From Defluviitaleaceae bacterium (GTDB taxonomy: Bacteria; Bacillota; Clostridia; Lachnospirales; WQUN01): a DNA stretch of 9,985 bases. Shown one piece after another: positions 1 to 5,169 of this stretch (the stretch's first letter is position 1; every line of letters begins with the position of its first letter). A program made the translations under genes and the position numbers. Under the pieces are notes generated by a model, which worked only from the letters and a program-made list of their open reading frames with translations, made no database searches and was not told the DNA's origin. The stretch lies in NCBI GenBank assembly GCA_009783525.1, contig WRDG01000061.1:1-9985 (forward strand). The letters run 5' to 3'.

Positions 1-63
1 CGGACTCGAACCGAGAACCTGCTGATTACAAGTCAGCTGCTCTGCCAATTGAGCCATATCGGC
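1..63 (-). tRNA. trnT: tRNA-Thr (anticodon UGU), 3' end cut by window edge
   Basis: Read on the minus strand, the gene starts at 63 with acceptor arm GCCGATA, followed by a D arm (GGCTCAATTGGCAGAGC), an anticodon stem GCTGA/TCAGC around the 7-nt loop CTTGTAA (anticodon TGT, plus-strand 28-30), and the first half of a T arm with GGTTCGAGTCC. The 3' acceptor strand lies outside the window. UGU reads ACN threonine codons. It lies 47 nt downstream of tRNA-Glu on the same strand and is probably cotranscribed with it. Confidence 0.95.
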
Positions 64-72
64 AAGTTTTTG

Positions 73-106
73 CGCGCTGCCCGCAACTTTAACCGCGGGC
101 GGCGCG
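73..106 (-). repeat. GC-rich hairpin between the two tRNA genes
   Basis: A 12-bp stem (73-84 with 95-106, one G-T wobble) around a 10-nt A/T-rich loop fills most of the 47-nt spacer between tRNA-Glu and tRNA-Thr. No T-tract follows it on the minus strand, so it is not a standard intrinsic terminator for these genes. It may be a spacer structure for tRNA processing; this role is inferred. Confidence 0.6.
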
Positions 107-110
107 GCTA

Positions 111-182
111 TGACTCGTGGGGGAATCGAACCCCCGTCTCAGCCGTGAAAGGGCCGTGTCTTAACCGTTTGACCAACGAGCC
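111..182 (-). tRNA. trnE: tRNA-Glu (anticodon UUC)
   Basis: The complete cloverleaf reads on the minus strand. Acceptor GGCTCGT pairs with ACGAGTC with one G-T pair, followed by discriminator A at 111. The anticodon stem CGGCC/GGCTG closes loop CTTTCAC with anticodon TTC (plus-strand 147-149), and the T arm GGGGG-TTCGATT-CCCCC is perfect. No CCA is encoded after the discriminator, so the tail must be added by a nucleotidyltransferase. The gene lies 48 nt after the zinc-ribbon gene and upstream of tRNA-Thr. Confidence 0.97.
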
Positions 183-187
183 GTGAC

Positions 188-210
188 TGCATGGGCCTTT
201 GGCCCATGCA
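188..210 (-). repeat. Perfect 10-bp hairpin just 5' of tRNA-Glu
   Basis: TGCATGGGCC and GGCCCATGCA form a perfect inverted repeat around a 3-nt loop. The structure lies between the stop codon of the small zinc-ribbon gene and tRNA-Glu, ending 5 nt before the mature tRNA 5' end on the minus strand. It lacks a downstream T-tract in that direction, so read-through into the tRNAs is expected. It could protect the mRNA 3' end after RNase P cleavage; that role is inferred. Confidence 0.7.
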
Positions 211-230
211 AATTATTTAGTGAAATGTTT

Positions 231-383
231 TTACGAACCTCCGCCGCAGCGTTTGCAAACCTTAAGCTTGCTTTCGTTTACGGTTTTTTCCCAGAGCATT
301 TTGACGCCGGTGCGGTTGCATACGGGGCACATTCCGCGCCAGCCCGGTGTTTTTATATGTTTGCCTCGTTTGGGCTTGGGCAT
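231..383 (-). CDS. 50-residue zinc-ribbon protein, function unknown
   Basis: This short gene encodes a basic 50-residue protein starting MPKPKRGKHIKTPGWRG. It has two Cys-x2-Cys knuckles, CPVC (residues 19-22) and CKRC (43-46), the pattern of a small treble-clef or zinc-ribbon fold, with a basic N-terminal tail like those of small ribosomal proteins. An AAAGGA Shine-Dalgarno lies 9 nt before the ATG. A near-consensus promoter at 455-483 lies just upstream. It follows rplT on the same strand and precedes tRNA-Glu and tRNA-Thr, so a role in translation or RNA binding is plausible. It does not match the cysteine spacing I know for L32, L33, L36 or S14, and I assign no family. The coding call rests on the RBS, promoter, clean frame and paired cysteines. 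Confidence 0.8.
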   Translation of the reverse strand: MPKPKRGKHIKTPGWRGMCPVCNRTGVKMLWEKTVNESKLKVCKRCGGGS

Positions 384-454
384 TTGTTTTTGTCCTTTCT
401 TTTATAAAATTAACACGTAATTACGCAAATACGGCGTTCCGTTTTAGAAACGCG

Positions 455-483
455 AGTATACAAATTTTATCCTTTCCTGTCAA
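455..483 (-). promoter_or_regulatory. Sigma-A-type promoter of the zinc-ribbon/tRNA unit
   Basis: On the minus strand a perfect -35 TTGACA (478-483) and a -10 TATACT (455-460) are separated by 17 bp. Transcription would start near 448 and give a leader of about 65 nt before the zinc-ribbon ATG at 383. The -35 box begins 4 nt after the rplT stop codon, and I see no terminator between, so rplT read-through can also feed this unit. Confidence 0.8.
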
Positions 484-487
484 ACCG

Positions 488-835
488 TTAACCGTTCACC
501 TTTACGACAAGCTGCGCAAACGCGCCCGCGTCGTTTACCGCCATTTCGGCGAGCATTTTTCGGTTGATGTTAATGCCCGCGTTTTTAAGCCCGTTCATGA
601 AGCGGCTGTAAGAAATGCCGTTGGCGCGGGCCGCGGCGTTTATACGCGTGATCCACAGGCGGCGGTATTCGCGCTTGACCTGCTTGCGCCCCGCGAACGC
701 GGACGCCATGGCGCGCATCACGGACTGCTTGGCGACGCGGTACTGTTTGCTTCGGGCCCCGCGGTAGCCTCTGGCTGCCTTTAATACCTTTTTATGTTTT
801 TTTCTCGCATTTATCGCGCCTTTAATTCTTGCCAT
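488..835 (-). CDS. rplT: 50S ribosomal protein L20
   Basis: The 115-residue product is bacterial L20 (bL20), a 23S rRNA-binding protein needed early in large-subunit assembly. The N-terminal MARIKGAINARKKHKKVLK extension and the segments RGYRGARSKQYRVAKQ, RRLWITRINAAAR and YSRFMNGLKNAGININRKMLAEMA are all diagnostic, and the length is close to the usual 118 residues. The ATG is preceded by AGGAGG about 10 nt upstream. It is the last gene of infC-rpmI-rplT, 21 nt after rpmI. In other bacteria L20 represses this operon by binding its own mRNA; here the candidate leader is at 1605-1759. Confidence 0.98.
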   Translation of the reverse strand: MARIKGAINARKKHKKVLKAARGYRGARSKQYRVAKQSVMRAMASAFAGRKQVKREYRRLWITRINAAARANGISYSRFMNGLKNAGININRKMLAEMAVNDAGAFAQLVVKVNG

Positions 836-856
836 ATCAATACGACCTCCTAAATT

Positions 857-1054
857 TTATACGTACGGCAGCATTTTGCGTACGGCGGCTTCGTTGGTTT
901 TGTCGACCATGCCCTGTTTGCGCAGAGTCATTTTGCGTTTGGGGCTCTTCTTGCCTAAAATATGCCGTCTGTTGGCGCGCGGGTGCTTGAACTTGCCGCT
1001 CGCCGTCACGCGGAAGCGTTTGGTCGCGGCTTTTTTCGTTTTTATTTTTGGCAC
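857..1054 (-). CDS. rpmI: 50S ribosomal protein L35, GTG start
   Basis: The 65-residue product matches bL35: KIKTKKAATKRFRVTASGKF, then RANRRHILGKKSPKRK and the terminal VRKMLPY. The start is GTG at 1054, because an AGGAGG site lies 8 nt upstream (1063-1068) and the family's N-terminus (PKxKTKKAA) begins right there. The longer frame from 1114 would overlap the end of infC and add residues foreign to L35. The gene follows infC after 43 nt and precedes rplT by 21 nt, the standard order of this operon. Confidence 0.97.
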   Translation of the reverse strand: MPKIKTKKAATKRFRVTASGKFKHPRANRRHILGKKSPKRKMTLRKQGMVDKTNEAAVRKMLPYV

Positions 1055-1097
1055 TGTTTGTTCCTCCTGTTTATGGTTTGCTGTTTGACCGGTTTGT

Positions 1098-1604
1098 TTA
1101 CAACTTGGGCGCAAGGAACATCGCCATAGTACGGGACTCGACTTTGGGCGGCTTTTCGACGTTGCCCACGTCCATCACTTTTTCTGCGAAGTCGTGCATG
1201 ATGGCGTATGCCATGTCGCTCCTGCCTACCTCCCGGCCCCTGAAACGTATGGTAACTTTAACCTTGTCTCCGCCGTTTAAAAATTCTATCGCTTTTTTTA
1301 CCTTTACTTCAATGTCGTGCGTATCAATGTTTGGGGTAAGGCGCAGCTCCTTGATCTCAATCGTCTTTTGGCGCTTTTTCGCTTCCTTTTCCTTTTTGGA
1401 CTGGTCGAACTTAAACTTGCTGTAGTCCATAATTTTGCAGACCGGCGGTTTTGCCGTGGGCGAAATTTTTACGAGGTCGAGCCGTTTTTCGTCGGCGGCC
1501 GCTTTGGCGTCGCGGGCAGACATTATGCCGAGCTGCGCGCCGTCGGCGTCGATAAGCCGCACTTCCTTGTCCCTGATTTGATCATTGATCATTAAATCGG
1601 TGAT
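1098..1604 (-). CDS. infC: Translation initiation factor IF-3, probable AUC start
   Basis: IF-3 binds the 30S subunit, prevents premature 50S joining and proofreads the initiation codon. The product shows the N-domain signature (NDQIRDKEVRLIDADGAQLGI), the linker KPPVCKIMDYSKFKFDQSKKEKEAKK, and the C-domain (IEIKELRLTPNIDTHDIEVK, then VTIRFRGRE). AGGAGG lies at 1614-1619, and 9 nt downstream in frame is ATC at 1602-1604, where a start is expected. The nearest ATG (1592) is 21 nt from the site, too far for normal initiation. A rare AUU or AUC start is known for infC in several bacteria and lets IF-3 repress its own translation. The predicted product is 168 residues from ATC, or 164 if ATG 1592 were used. 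Family identity is certain; the start codon is inferred. Confidence 0.97.
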   Translation of the reverse strand: MTDLMINDQIRDKEVRLIDADGAQLGIMSARDAKAAADEKRLDLVKISPTAKPPVCKIMDYSKFKFDQSKKEKEAKKRQKTIEIKELRLTPNIDTHDIEVKVKKAIEFLNGGDKVKVTIRFRGREVGRSDMAYAIMHDFAEKVMDVGNVEKPPKVESRTMAMFLAPKL

Positions 1605-1759
1605 AGTTGTTTGCCTCCTTTTATTTGTAAAGCGTGACGCAAAAAAAATAACGGGCGAGCCGCCCGCTTTTACATGCAAAATTATTTATGAGCCGACCGA
1701 CCCGTAAACGCATGAACCCATCGCCGTAAGCTGAGGTGAGAAGCGGCCGCTTCTGCTTG
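1605..1759 (-). promoter_or_regulatory. infC operon leader, candidate L20-type attenuator
   Basis: About 155 nt separate the predicted transcription start from the infC start. In transcript order it holds a self-complementary AGAAGCGGCCGCTTCT (1739-1754), a segment ATGGGTT that can pair with GGCTCAT across a GC-rich interval, and a terminator hairpin with T-run (1641-1667), followed by the Shine-Dalgarno. ACGGGC (1759-1764), at the transcript's 5' end, is complementary to the 3' arm of the terminator and could compete with it. Such leaders control infC-rpmI-rplT in Firmicutes through L20. I infer the class from position and structure, not from a model match. Confidence 0.6.
1641..1667 (-). 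terminator. Intrinsic terminator in the infC leader
   Basis: On the minus strand GCGGGC pairs with GCCCGT (last pair G-T) around a 5-nt loop, followed by TTATTTTTTTT. It lies between the operon promoter and the infC ribosome binding site, so it would act as an attenuator rather than an end-of-operon terminator. Confidence 0.75.
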
Positions 1760-1765
1760 CCCGTA

Positions 1766-1793
1766 ATTATAAACGAAATTTTATCTGTGTCAA
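1766..1793 (-). promoter_or_regulatory. Sigma-A-type promoter of infC-rpmI-rplT
   Basis: A consensus -35 TTGACA (1788-1793) and consensus -10 TATAAT (1766-1771) are separated by 16 bp on the minus strand. The stop codon of the NUDIX gene (1790-1792, TGA) is part of the -35 box. This is the strongest promoter match in the window, as expected for a translation operon. Confidence 0.85.
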
Positions 1794-2323
1794 GCGCGAT
1801 TTATTTTATACCACTGGACCGCGACTATCGTCTTGGAATCTTCTATGCGGCCGTCGCTAATCATGGCGAGGGCTTCGCTAAGCGTGTAGCACTCGACTGA
1901 AACATATTCGTGCAAGTCGAGGCACTGCACGCCCGCCGTAAGGTTTTCCGCCAAATATAAATGCAGAACTTCGGTGCTGTACCCTACCGCGATAAAAAAT
2001 TTGCACATAAACGTGAGGCGCCCCGCGCAAAAACCCGTCTCTTCTTCGAGCTCGCGCATCGCGCAGGCGGCCGGATCTTCGTCGTCTGAGTCGCGCTTGC
2101 CCGCCGGTATTTCTAAAATAATTTTTTCCGCCGCGGCGCGGTGCTGCCGCACGAACACCAGCCTGCCGTCGTCCGTCACAGGAAGAACCGCGGCCGCGCC
2201 TTTATGGACAATTGTGTCGCGCACCGCGAATCCGCCGTCCGGCATTTTTATTTCGCGCTGTTCCAAAATAAAAATACGTCCGTTAAAAACGGGCGTTTTT
2301 TTTGTCGTCTCGAAATTTTTCAT
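1790..2323 (-). CDS. nudF: NUDIX hydrolase, probable ADP-ribose pyrophosphatase
   Basis: The product (177 residues) resembles bacterial ADP-ribose pyrophosphatases, cytosolic enzymes that split ADP-ribose to AMP and ribose 5-phosphate. The N-terminal dimerisation strands (VFNGRIFILEQREIKMPDGG), the KGAAAVLPVTDDGRLVFVRQHR strand and the IPAG-to-EETGF NUDIX box are all present. The box (residues 75-98) has the metal-binding RELEEETGF core but is one residue longer than the canonical G-x5-E-x7-REUxEExGU, with six residues before the first glutamate. The ATG at 2323 is chosen because AAAGGA sits just upstream and the N-terminus then matches the family; an in-frame ATG at 2344 has no good site. 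It lies 134 nt after asnS, beyond a repeat element, without an obvious promoter of its own, so read-through from asnS is possible. Substrate specificity is inferred. Confidence 0.88.
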   Translation of the reverse strand: MKNFETTKKTPVFNGRIFILEQREIKMPDGGFAVRDTIVHKGAAAVLPVTDDGRLVFVRQHRAAAEKIILEIPAGKRDSDDEDPAACAMRELEEETGFCAGRLTFMCKFFIAVGYSTEVLHLYLAENLTAGVQCLDLHEYVSVECYTLSEALAMISDGRIEDSKTIVAVQWYKINRA

Positions 2324-2350
2324 AATTTTGTCCTTTCGCGCCATAGTTTC

Positions 2351-2456
2351 TTAAAGGAACCTCTATAAACACCGCTTCGTCCAATTTTTAATCCTTCGTT
2401 GGTTCATTCGAAAGGATTAAAAATCATCTCAACTGGGTTTATAGAGGTTCCTTTAA
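2351..2456. repeat. 106-bp nested inverted-repeat element, MITE-like
   Basis: Perfect 20-bp terminal inverted repeats, TTAAAGGAACCTCTATAAAC (2351-2370) and its complement (2437-2456), bound an element with a second inner inverted repeat: 2385-2398 against 2409-2423, identical except for one T, around a 10-nt loop. The outermost TTAA could be part of the repeat or a target-site duplication; because TTAA is its own complement the two cannot be told apart. The right end stops one base short of the asnS stop codon. No ORF lies inside. It could be a small non-autonomous mobile element or a structured intergenic repeat; an orthodox terminator is unlikely because no T-run follows in either direction. 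Confidence 0.75.
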
Positions 2457-2457
2457 T

Positions 2458-3834
2458 TTAAAAATTTAAATTGTTCACCGTCCGCGGGTAGGCAATTACG
2501 TCGCGGATGTTCTTCATGCCCGTGAGGTACATCACAAGCCGCTCCAGCCCGAGGCCGAAGCCCGCGTGCCTAACCCCGCCGTAACGCCTAAGGTCGAGGT
2601 ACCATGCGTAGTCCTCCGGGTCGAGGCCGCTCTCCTTCATGGAGGCGAGCAGCACGTCATGCCGCTCCTCGCGCTGGCTGCCGCCTATTAGCTCGCCGAT
2701 ACCCGGCGCCAAAAGATCCATGGCGGCGCTTGTCTTGCCGTCGTCGTTGCGCCGCATGTAAAAGGCCTTGATGCCGCTCGGGTAGTCACGGATAAACAGC
2801 GGCCTGTCAAAAACTTCGCCGGTAAGATAACGCTCGTGTTCGGTCTGCAGATCCGCGCCCCACTTGACCGGAAACTCAAAGTCCCTGCCGCTTTTTAAAA
2901 GCAGCCCGACCGCCTCGGTATAAGTTATTTGCATGAACTCGCTTTTTAATGCGGCGCTTAGCCGCCCGCGCAGGCCCTCGTCCACGAACGAGTTTAAAAA
3001 ATCTATTTCGTCCGGAGCCTCCGTCAAAATAAAATTTATTATGTATTTGGTCATTTCCTCCGCGAGCCTCATGTTGTCGCCGAGGTCCGCGAATGCGATT
3101 TCGGGTTCGATCATCCAAAACTCGGCGGCGTGCGTCGGCGTGTTCGAATGTTCCGCTCTAAACGTGGGCCCGAACGTGTACACGTCGCGCATGGCGAGCG
3201 CGAACGGCTCGACGGTGAGCTGGCCGCTCACGGTCAGATGCGCGAGCTTGCCGAAAAAATCCTCTTCGAAATTTTTATGCGGCGCGCTTGCGGGCAGCGT
3301 TGTCACGCGGAACATTTCGCCCGCGCCCTCGCAGTCGCTGCCGGTAATGATCGGCGTGTGCACGTACACGAATCCCCGGTCGATAAAAAATTTGTGCACG
3401 GCGTACGACGCGAGCGACCTTATGCGGAAAACCGCCGCGAACGTATTCGTGCGCGGACGCAGATGCGCGACCGTCCGCAGATATTCGAAGCCGTGCCGTT
3501 TTTTTTGCATCGGGTAGTCCGGCGCGGACGCGCCCTCGACCGTCAAGCTCTCCGCTTTTATTTCGAAGTCCTGCTTCGCGCCCGCGCTGTTTACGACCGT
3601 GCCCGTGACCGTCACGCACGAGCCCGCGCCGAGTTTTATTGCGTCGGCGTAGCTTGTGCCTGCCAGGCTTCCGTCCGCGACGATTTGCACGCAAGCGAAG
3701 CAGCTTCCGTCGTTGATTTCGATAAAGCCGAAATTTTTATTGTCGCGCGCGGTGCGGATCCATCCGCCCACGGTAACGCGCATACCGATATATTTTTTTG
3801 CGTCTCGTTTTAAATCCGCTAAACGGGTGTACAT
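2458..3834 (-). CDS. asnS: Asparaginyl-tRNA synthetase
   Basis: This cytosolic class IIb aminoacyl-tRNA synthetase (458 residues) charges tRNA-Asn using ATP. The N-terminal OB-fold anticodon-binding domain spans roughly residues 15-105 (VTVGGWIRTARDNKNFGFIEINDGS). The catalytic core carries motif 2 (FRAEHSN, residues 225-231, followed by AEFWMIEPE) and motif 3 (GFGLGLERLV, residues 425-434, followed by GMKNIRDVIAYPRT). The FWMIEPE and IRDVI..PRT forms separate AsnRS from AspRS. Length is normal for the family. The start at 3834 has AGGAG 8 nt upstream; the longer frame to 3867 has no such site and runs into the -10 box. Presence of asnS suggests direct charging of Asn-tRNA. No domain is missing. 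Confidence 0.97.
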   Translation of the reverse strand: MYTRLADLKRDAKKYIGMRVTVGGWIRTARDNKNFGFIEINDGSCFACVQIVADGSLAGTSYADAIKLGAGSCVTVTGTVVNSAGAKQDFEIKAESLTVEGASAPDYPMQKKRHGFEYLRTVAHLRPRTNTFAAVFRIRSLASYAVHKFFIDRGFVYVHTPIITGSDCEGAGEMFRVTTLPASAPHKNFEEDFFGKLAHLTVSGQLTVEPFALAMRDVYTFGPTFRAEHSNTPTHAAEFWMIEPEIAFADLGDNMRLAEEMTKYIINFILTEAPDEIDFLNSFVDEGLRGRLSAALKSEFMQITYTEAVGLLLKSGRDFEFPVKWGADLQTEHERYLTGEVFDRPLFIRDYPSGIKAFYMRRNDDGKTSAAMDLLAPGIGELIGGSQREERHDVLLASMKESGLDPEDYAWYLDLRRYGGVRHAGFGLGLERLVMYLTGMKNIRDVIAYPRTVNNLNF

Positions 3835-3866
3835 TTTTATCGCTCCTTTATTGTCTTGCGACGGCA

Positions 3867-3872
3867 ATTATA
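3867..3872 (-). promoter_or_regulatory. Candidate -10 box for asnS
   Basis: A perfect TATAAT on the minus strand lies 33 bp before the asnS ATG, which would give a leader of about 25 nt. No good TTGACA-like -35 is found at 16-18 bp, so the call rests on the -10 box and position in a divergent intergenic region. Confidence 0.5.
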
Positions 3873-3883
3873 ACGCACTTCGT

Positions 3884-3912
3884 TTGCATTCGCACATTCC
3901 GTTTGTTAAAAT
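3884..3912 (+). promoter_or_regulatory. Candidate promoter for the Gfo/Idh/MocA gene
   Basis: TTGCAT (3884-3889) and TAAAAT (3907-3912) are 17 bp apart, about 50 bp before the ATG at 3962. The -10 matches five of six consensus bases but the -35 only three, so this is a moderate candidate. It overlaps the divergent asnS promoter region, so shared control of the two is possible. Confidence 0.45.
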
Positions 3913-3961
3913 CAAGCCGAGTAAAAAAATTAAAAGATTTTAAATCCGAGGGGGCAACATA

Positions 3962-5092
3962 ATGGCGGTAAAACGCATTAAGGCCGCGTTGATAGGCAGC
4001 GGTGCGATAAGCGGCATCTATTTGAAAAACCTGACGAAAACCTTCCACATCGTCGATTTGGTCGGCTGTTCGGACATAATCCCGGAGCGCTCCGCAAAAC
4101 GCGCGGAAGAGTTTGGCATCAGGCAGATGACCAACCAAGAAATCTACGAAGACAAGAGCATCGAGATCGTGGTCAACACCACCTACCCGACGGCGCACTA
4201 CACCGTAAACAAGGAAGCGCTTCTCGCAGGCAAGCATGTCTACTGCGAAAAAATGATCGCCGTCAAGCTTGAGGAAGGCAAGGAGCTGATCGACCTCGCG
4301 CACGACAAGGGGCTGCAGTTCACGATGGCGCCGGACACATTCTTGGGCGGCGGATGGCAGTCTGCCCGCTATTACATCGACCACGGTTTTATCGGCGAGC
4401 CTGTATCCGCAACCGCAACCTGCATACGCGATTACAGCGACAACGGCGCGAGCCTCGGGCCGCAACTTTCGTTCGTGTACCTGCCGGGCGGCGGGATCCC
4501 GTTCGACATGGGCGGCTATTACCTGCACGCATTTATAAATTTGTTCGGGCCGATGTCCCGCGTGACGGGATTTGCCAAGACGCGCGGCGTCAAAAAATTT
4601 ACCAACCCGCGCCACCCGAAATACGGCGAGGCATTAGACATACAGTCCCCCAACACAATGAACGCCACGCTCGAATTTGCAAACGGCGTTTACGCCAACC
4701 TGCTTTTGACGAGCGAGTCCGCGCTGTTCCCAACGCCCATTTTCGAAGTGTACGGCACCGAAGGCCACATAACTTTGTTTGACCCGAACAACCACGGCGG
4801 ACCTATCACCCTTCACCGCAAGAGCGGCGACGCGGCCATGCCTCTCGTGCACGGTTTAGACGTTGACGGACGCGGCATCGGCGTAGTCGATATGGCCTAC
4901 GCCATCAAAAACGGACGCCGCCCGCGCGCCCACGCGGAAATGGGCTACCACGCTTTTGAAGTCATACACGGCGTTATAAACTGCACGCAAACAAACCAGG
5001 TGCACATAATGCAGTCCACCTGCGAGCGCCCAGCAGCCGTAAGGCGCGGCCAGATTTGGGGCGAGGCGCATGAATCGTTCCTTGACGACTAA
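3962..5092 (+). CDS. Gfo/Idh/MocA family oxidoreductase
   Basis: The 376-residue product has the two-domain layout of NAD(P)-dependent sugar and inositol dehydrogenases. The N-terminal Rossmann fold begins KAALIGSGAISG (GxG at residues 12-14), with a strand-end segment VVNTTYPTAHY before the dinucleotide-site motif CEKMIAV (E96-K97). The C-terminal alpha/beta domain contains GGGIPFDMGGYYLHAF, whose D182 and H189 sit where the family has catalytic residues. The usual proline of the EKP motif is methionine (M98). GAGGGGG precedes the ATG at 3962. No signal peptide is visible, so it is cytoplasmic. It is the first gene of a cluster with an FAD oxidoreductase 77 nt downstream, suggesting successive oxidations of a sugar-like substrate. 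The substrate cannot be told from the sequence; aldose, inositol or 3-keto-glycoside chemistry are all possible. Confidence 0.93.
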   Translation: MAVKRIKAALIGSGAISGIYLKNLTKTFHIVDLVGCSDIIPERSAKRAEEFGIRQMTNQEIYEDKSIEIVVNTTYPTAHYTVNKEALLAGKHVYCEKMIAVKLEEGKELIDLAHDKGLQFTMAPDTFLGGGWQSARYYIDHGFIGEPVSATATCIRDYSDNGASLGPQLSFVYLPGGGIPFDMGGYYLHAFINLFGPMSRVTGFAKTRGVKKFTNPRHPKYGEALDIQSPNTMNATLEFANGVYANLLLTSESALFPTPIFEVYGTEGHITLFDPNNHGGPITLHRKSGDAAMPLVHGLDVDGRGIGVVDMAYAIKNGRRPRAHAEMGYHAFEVIHGVINCTQTNQVHIMQSTCERPAAVRRGQIWGEAHESFLDD

Positions 5093-5123
5093 GAGCCGCA
5101 ATAAATTGACGAAGCTAAAAAAG

Positions 5124-5152
5124 TTGACAATTTTTTCTGTTGAATATATACA
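5124..5152 (+). promoter_or_regulatory. Promoter of the FAD oxidoreductase gene
   Basis: A perfect TTGACA (5124-5129) and TATACA (5147-5152) are separated by 17 bp. Transcription would start near 5159-5160, about 10 nt before the ATG at 5170. This makes the upstream in-frame TTG at 5140 an unlikely start from this promoter and predicts a very short leader without a Shine-Dalgarno. Confidence 0.6.
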
Positions 5153-5169
5153 ATCCGGTTCATAAAAAT

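Noticed and set aside
1055..1114. Longer L35 frame starting at 1114
   Set aside because: It overlaps the infC stop, lacks a ribosome binding site and adds 20 residues foreign to L35; GTG 1054 has a strong AGGAGG.
1605..1679. N-terminal extension of IF-3 from ATG 1679
   Set aside because: The extra codons run through the leader terminator and its T-run, and the added residues do not resemble IF-3.
2351..2456. Intrinsic terminator for asnS
   Set aside because: The long stems are not followed by a T-run in either orientation, and the nested symmetry with TTAA ends fits a repeat element better, although some termination effect is not excluded.
3130..3813. 227-codon arginine-rich frame on the plus strand
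   Set aside because: It is antisense to asnS, and its composition (many R, A and H) is typical of a shadow frame of a GC-rich gene.
3848..4615. 255-codon open frame on the minus strand
   Set aside because: It is antisense to the Gfo/Idh/MocA gene, has no recognisable motifs and runs through the divergent promoter region.
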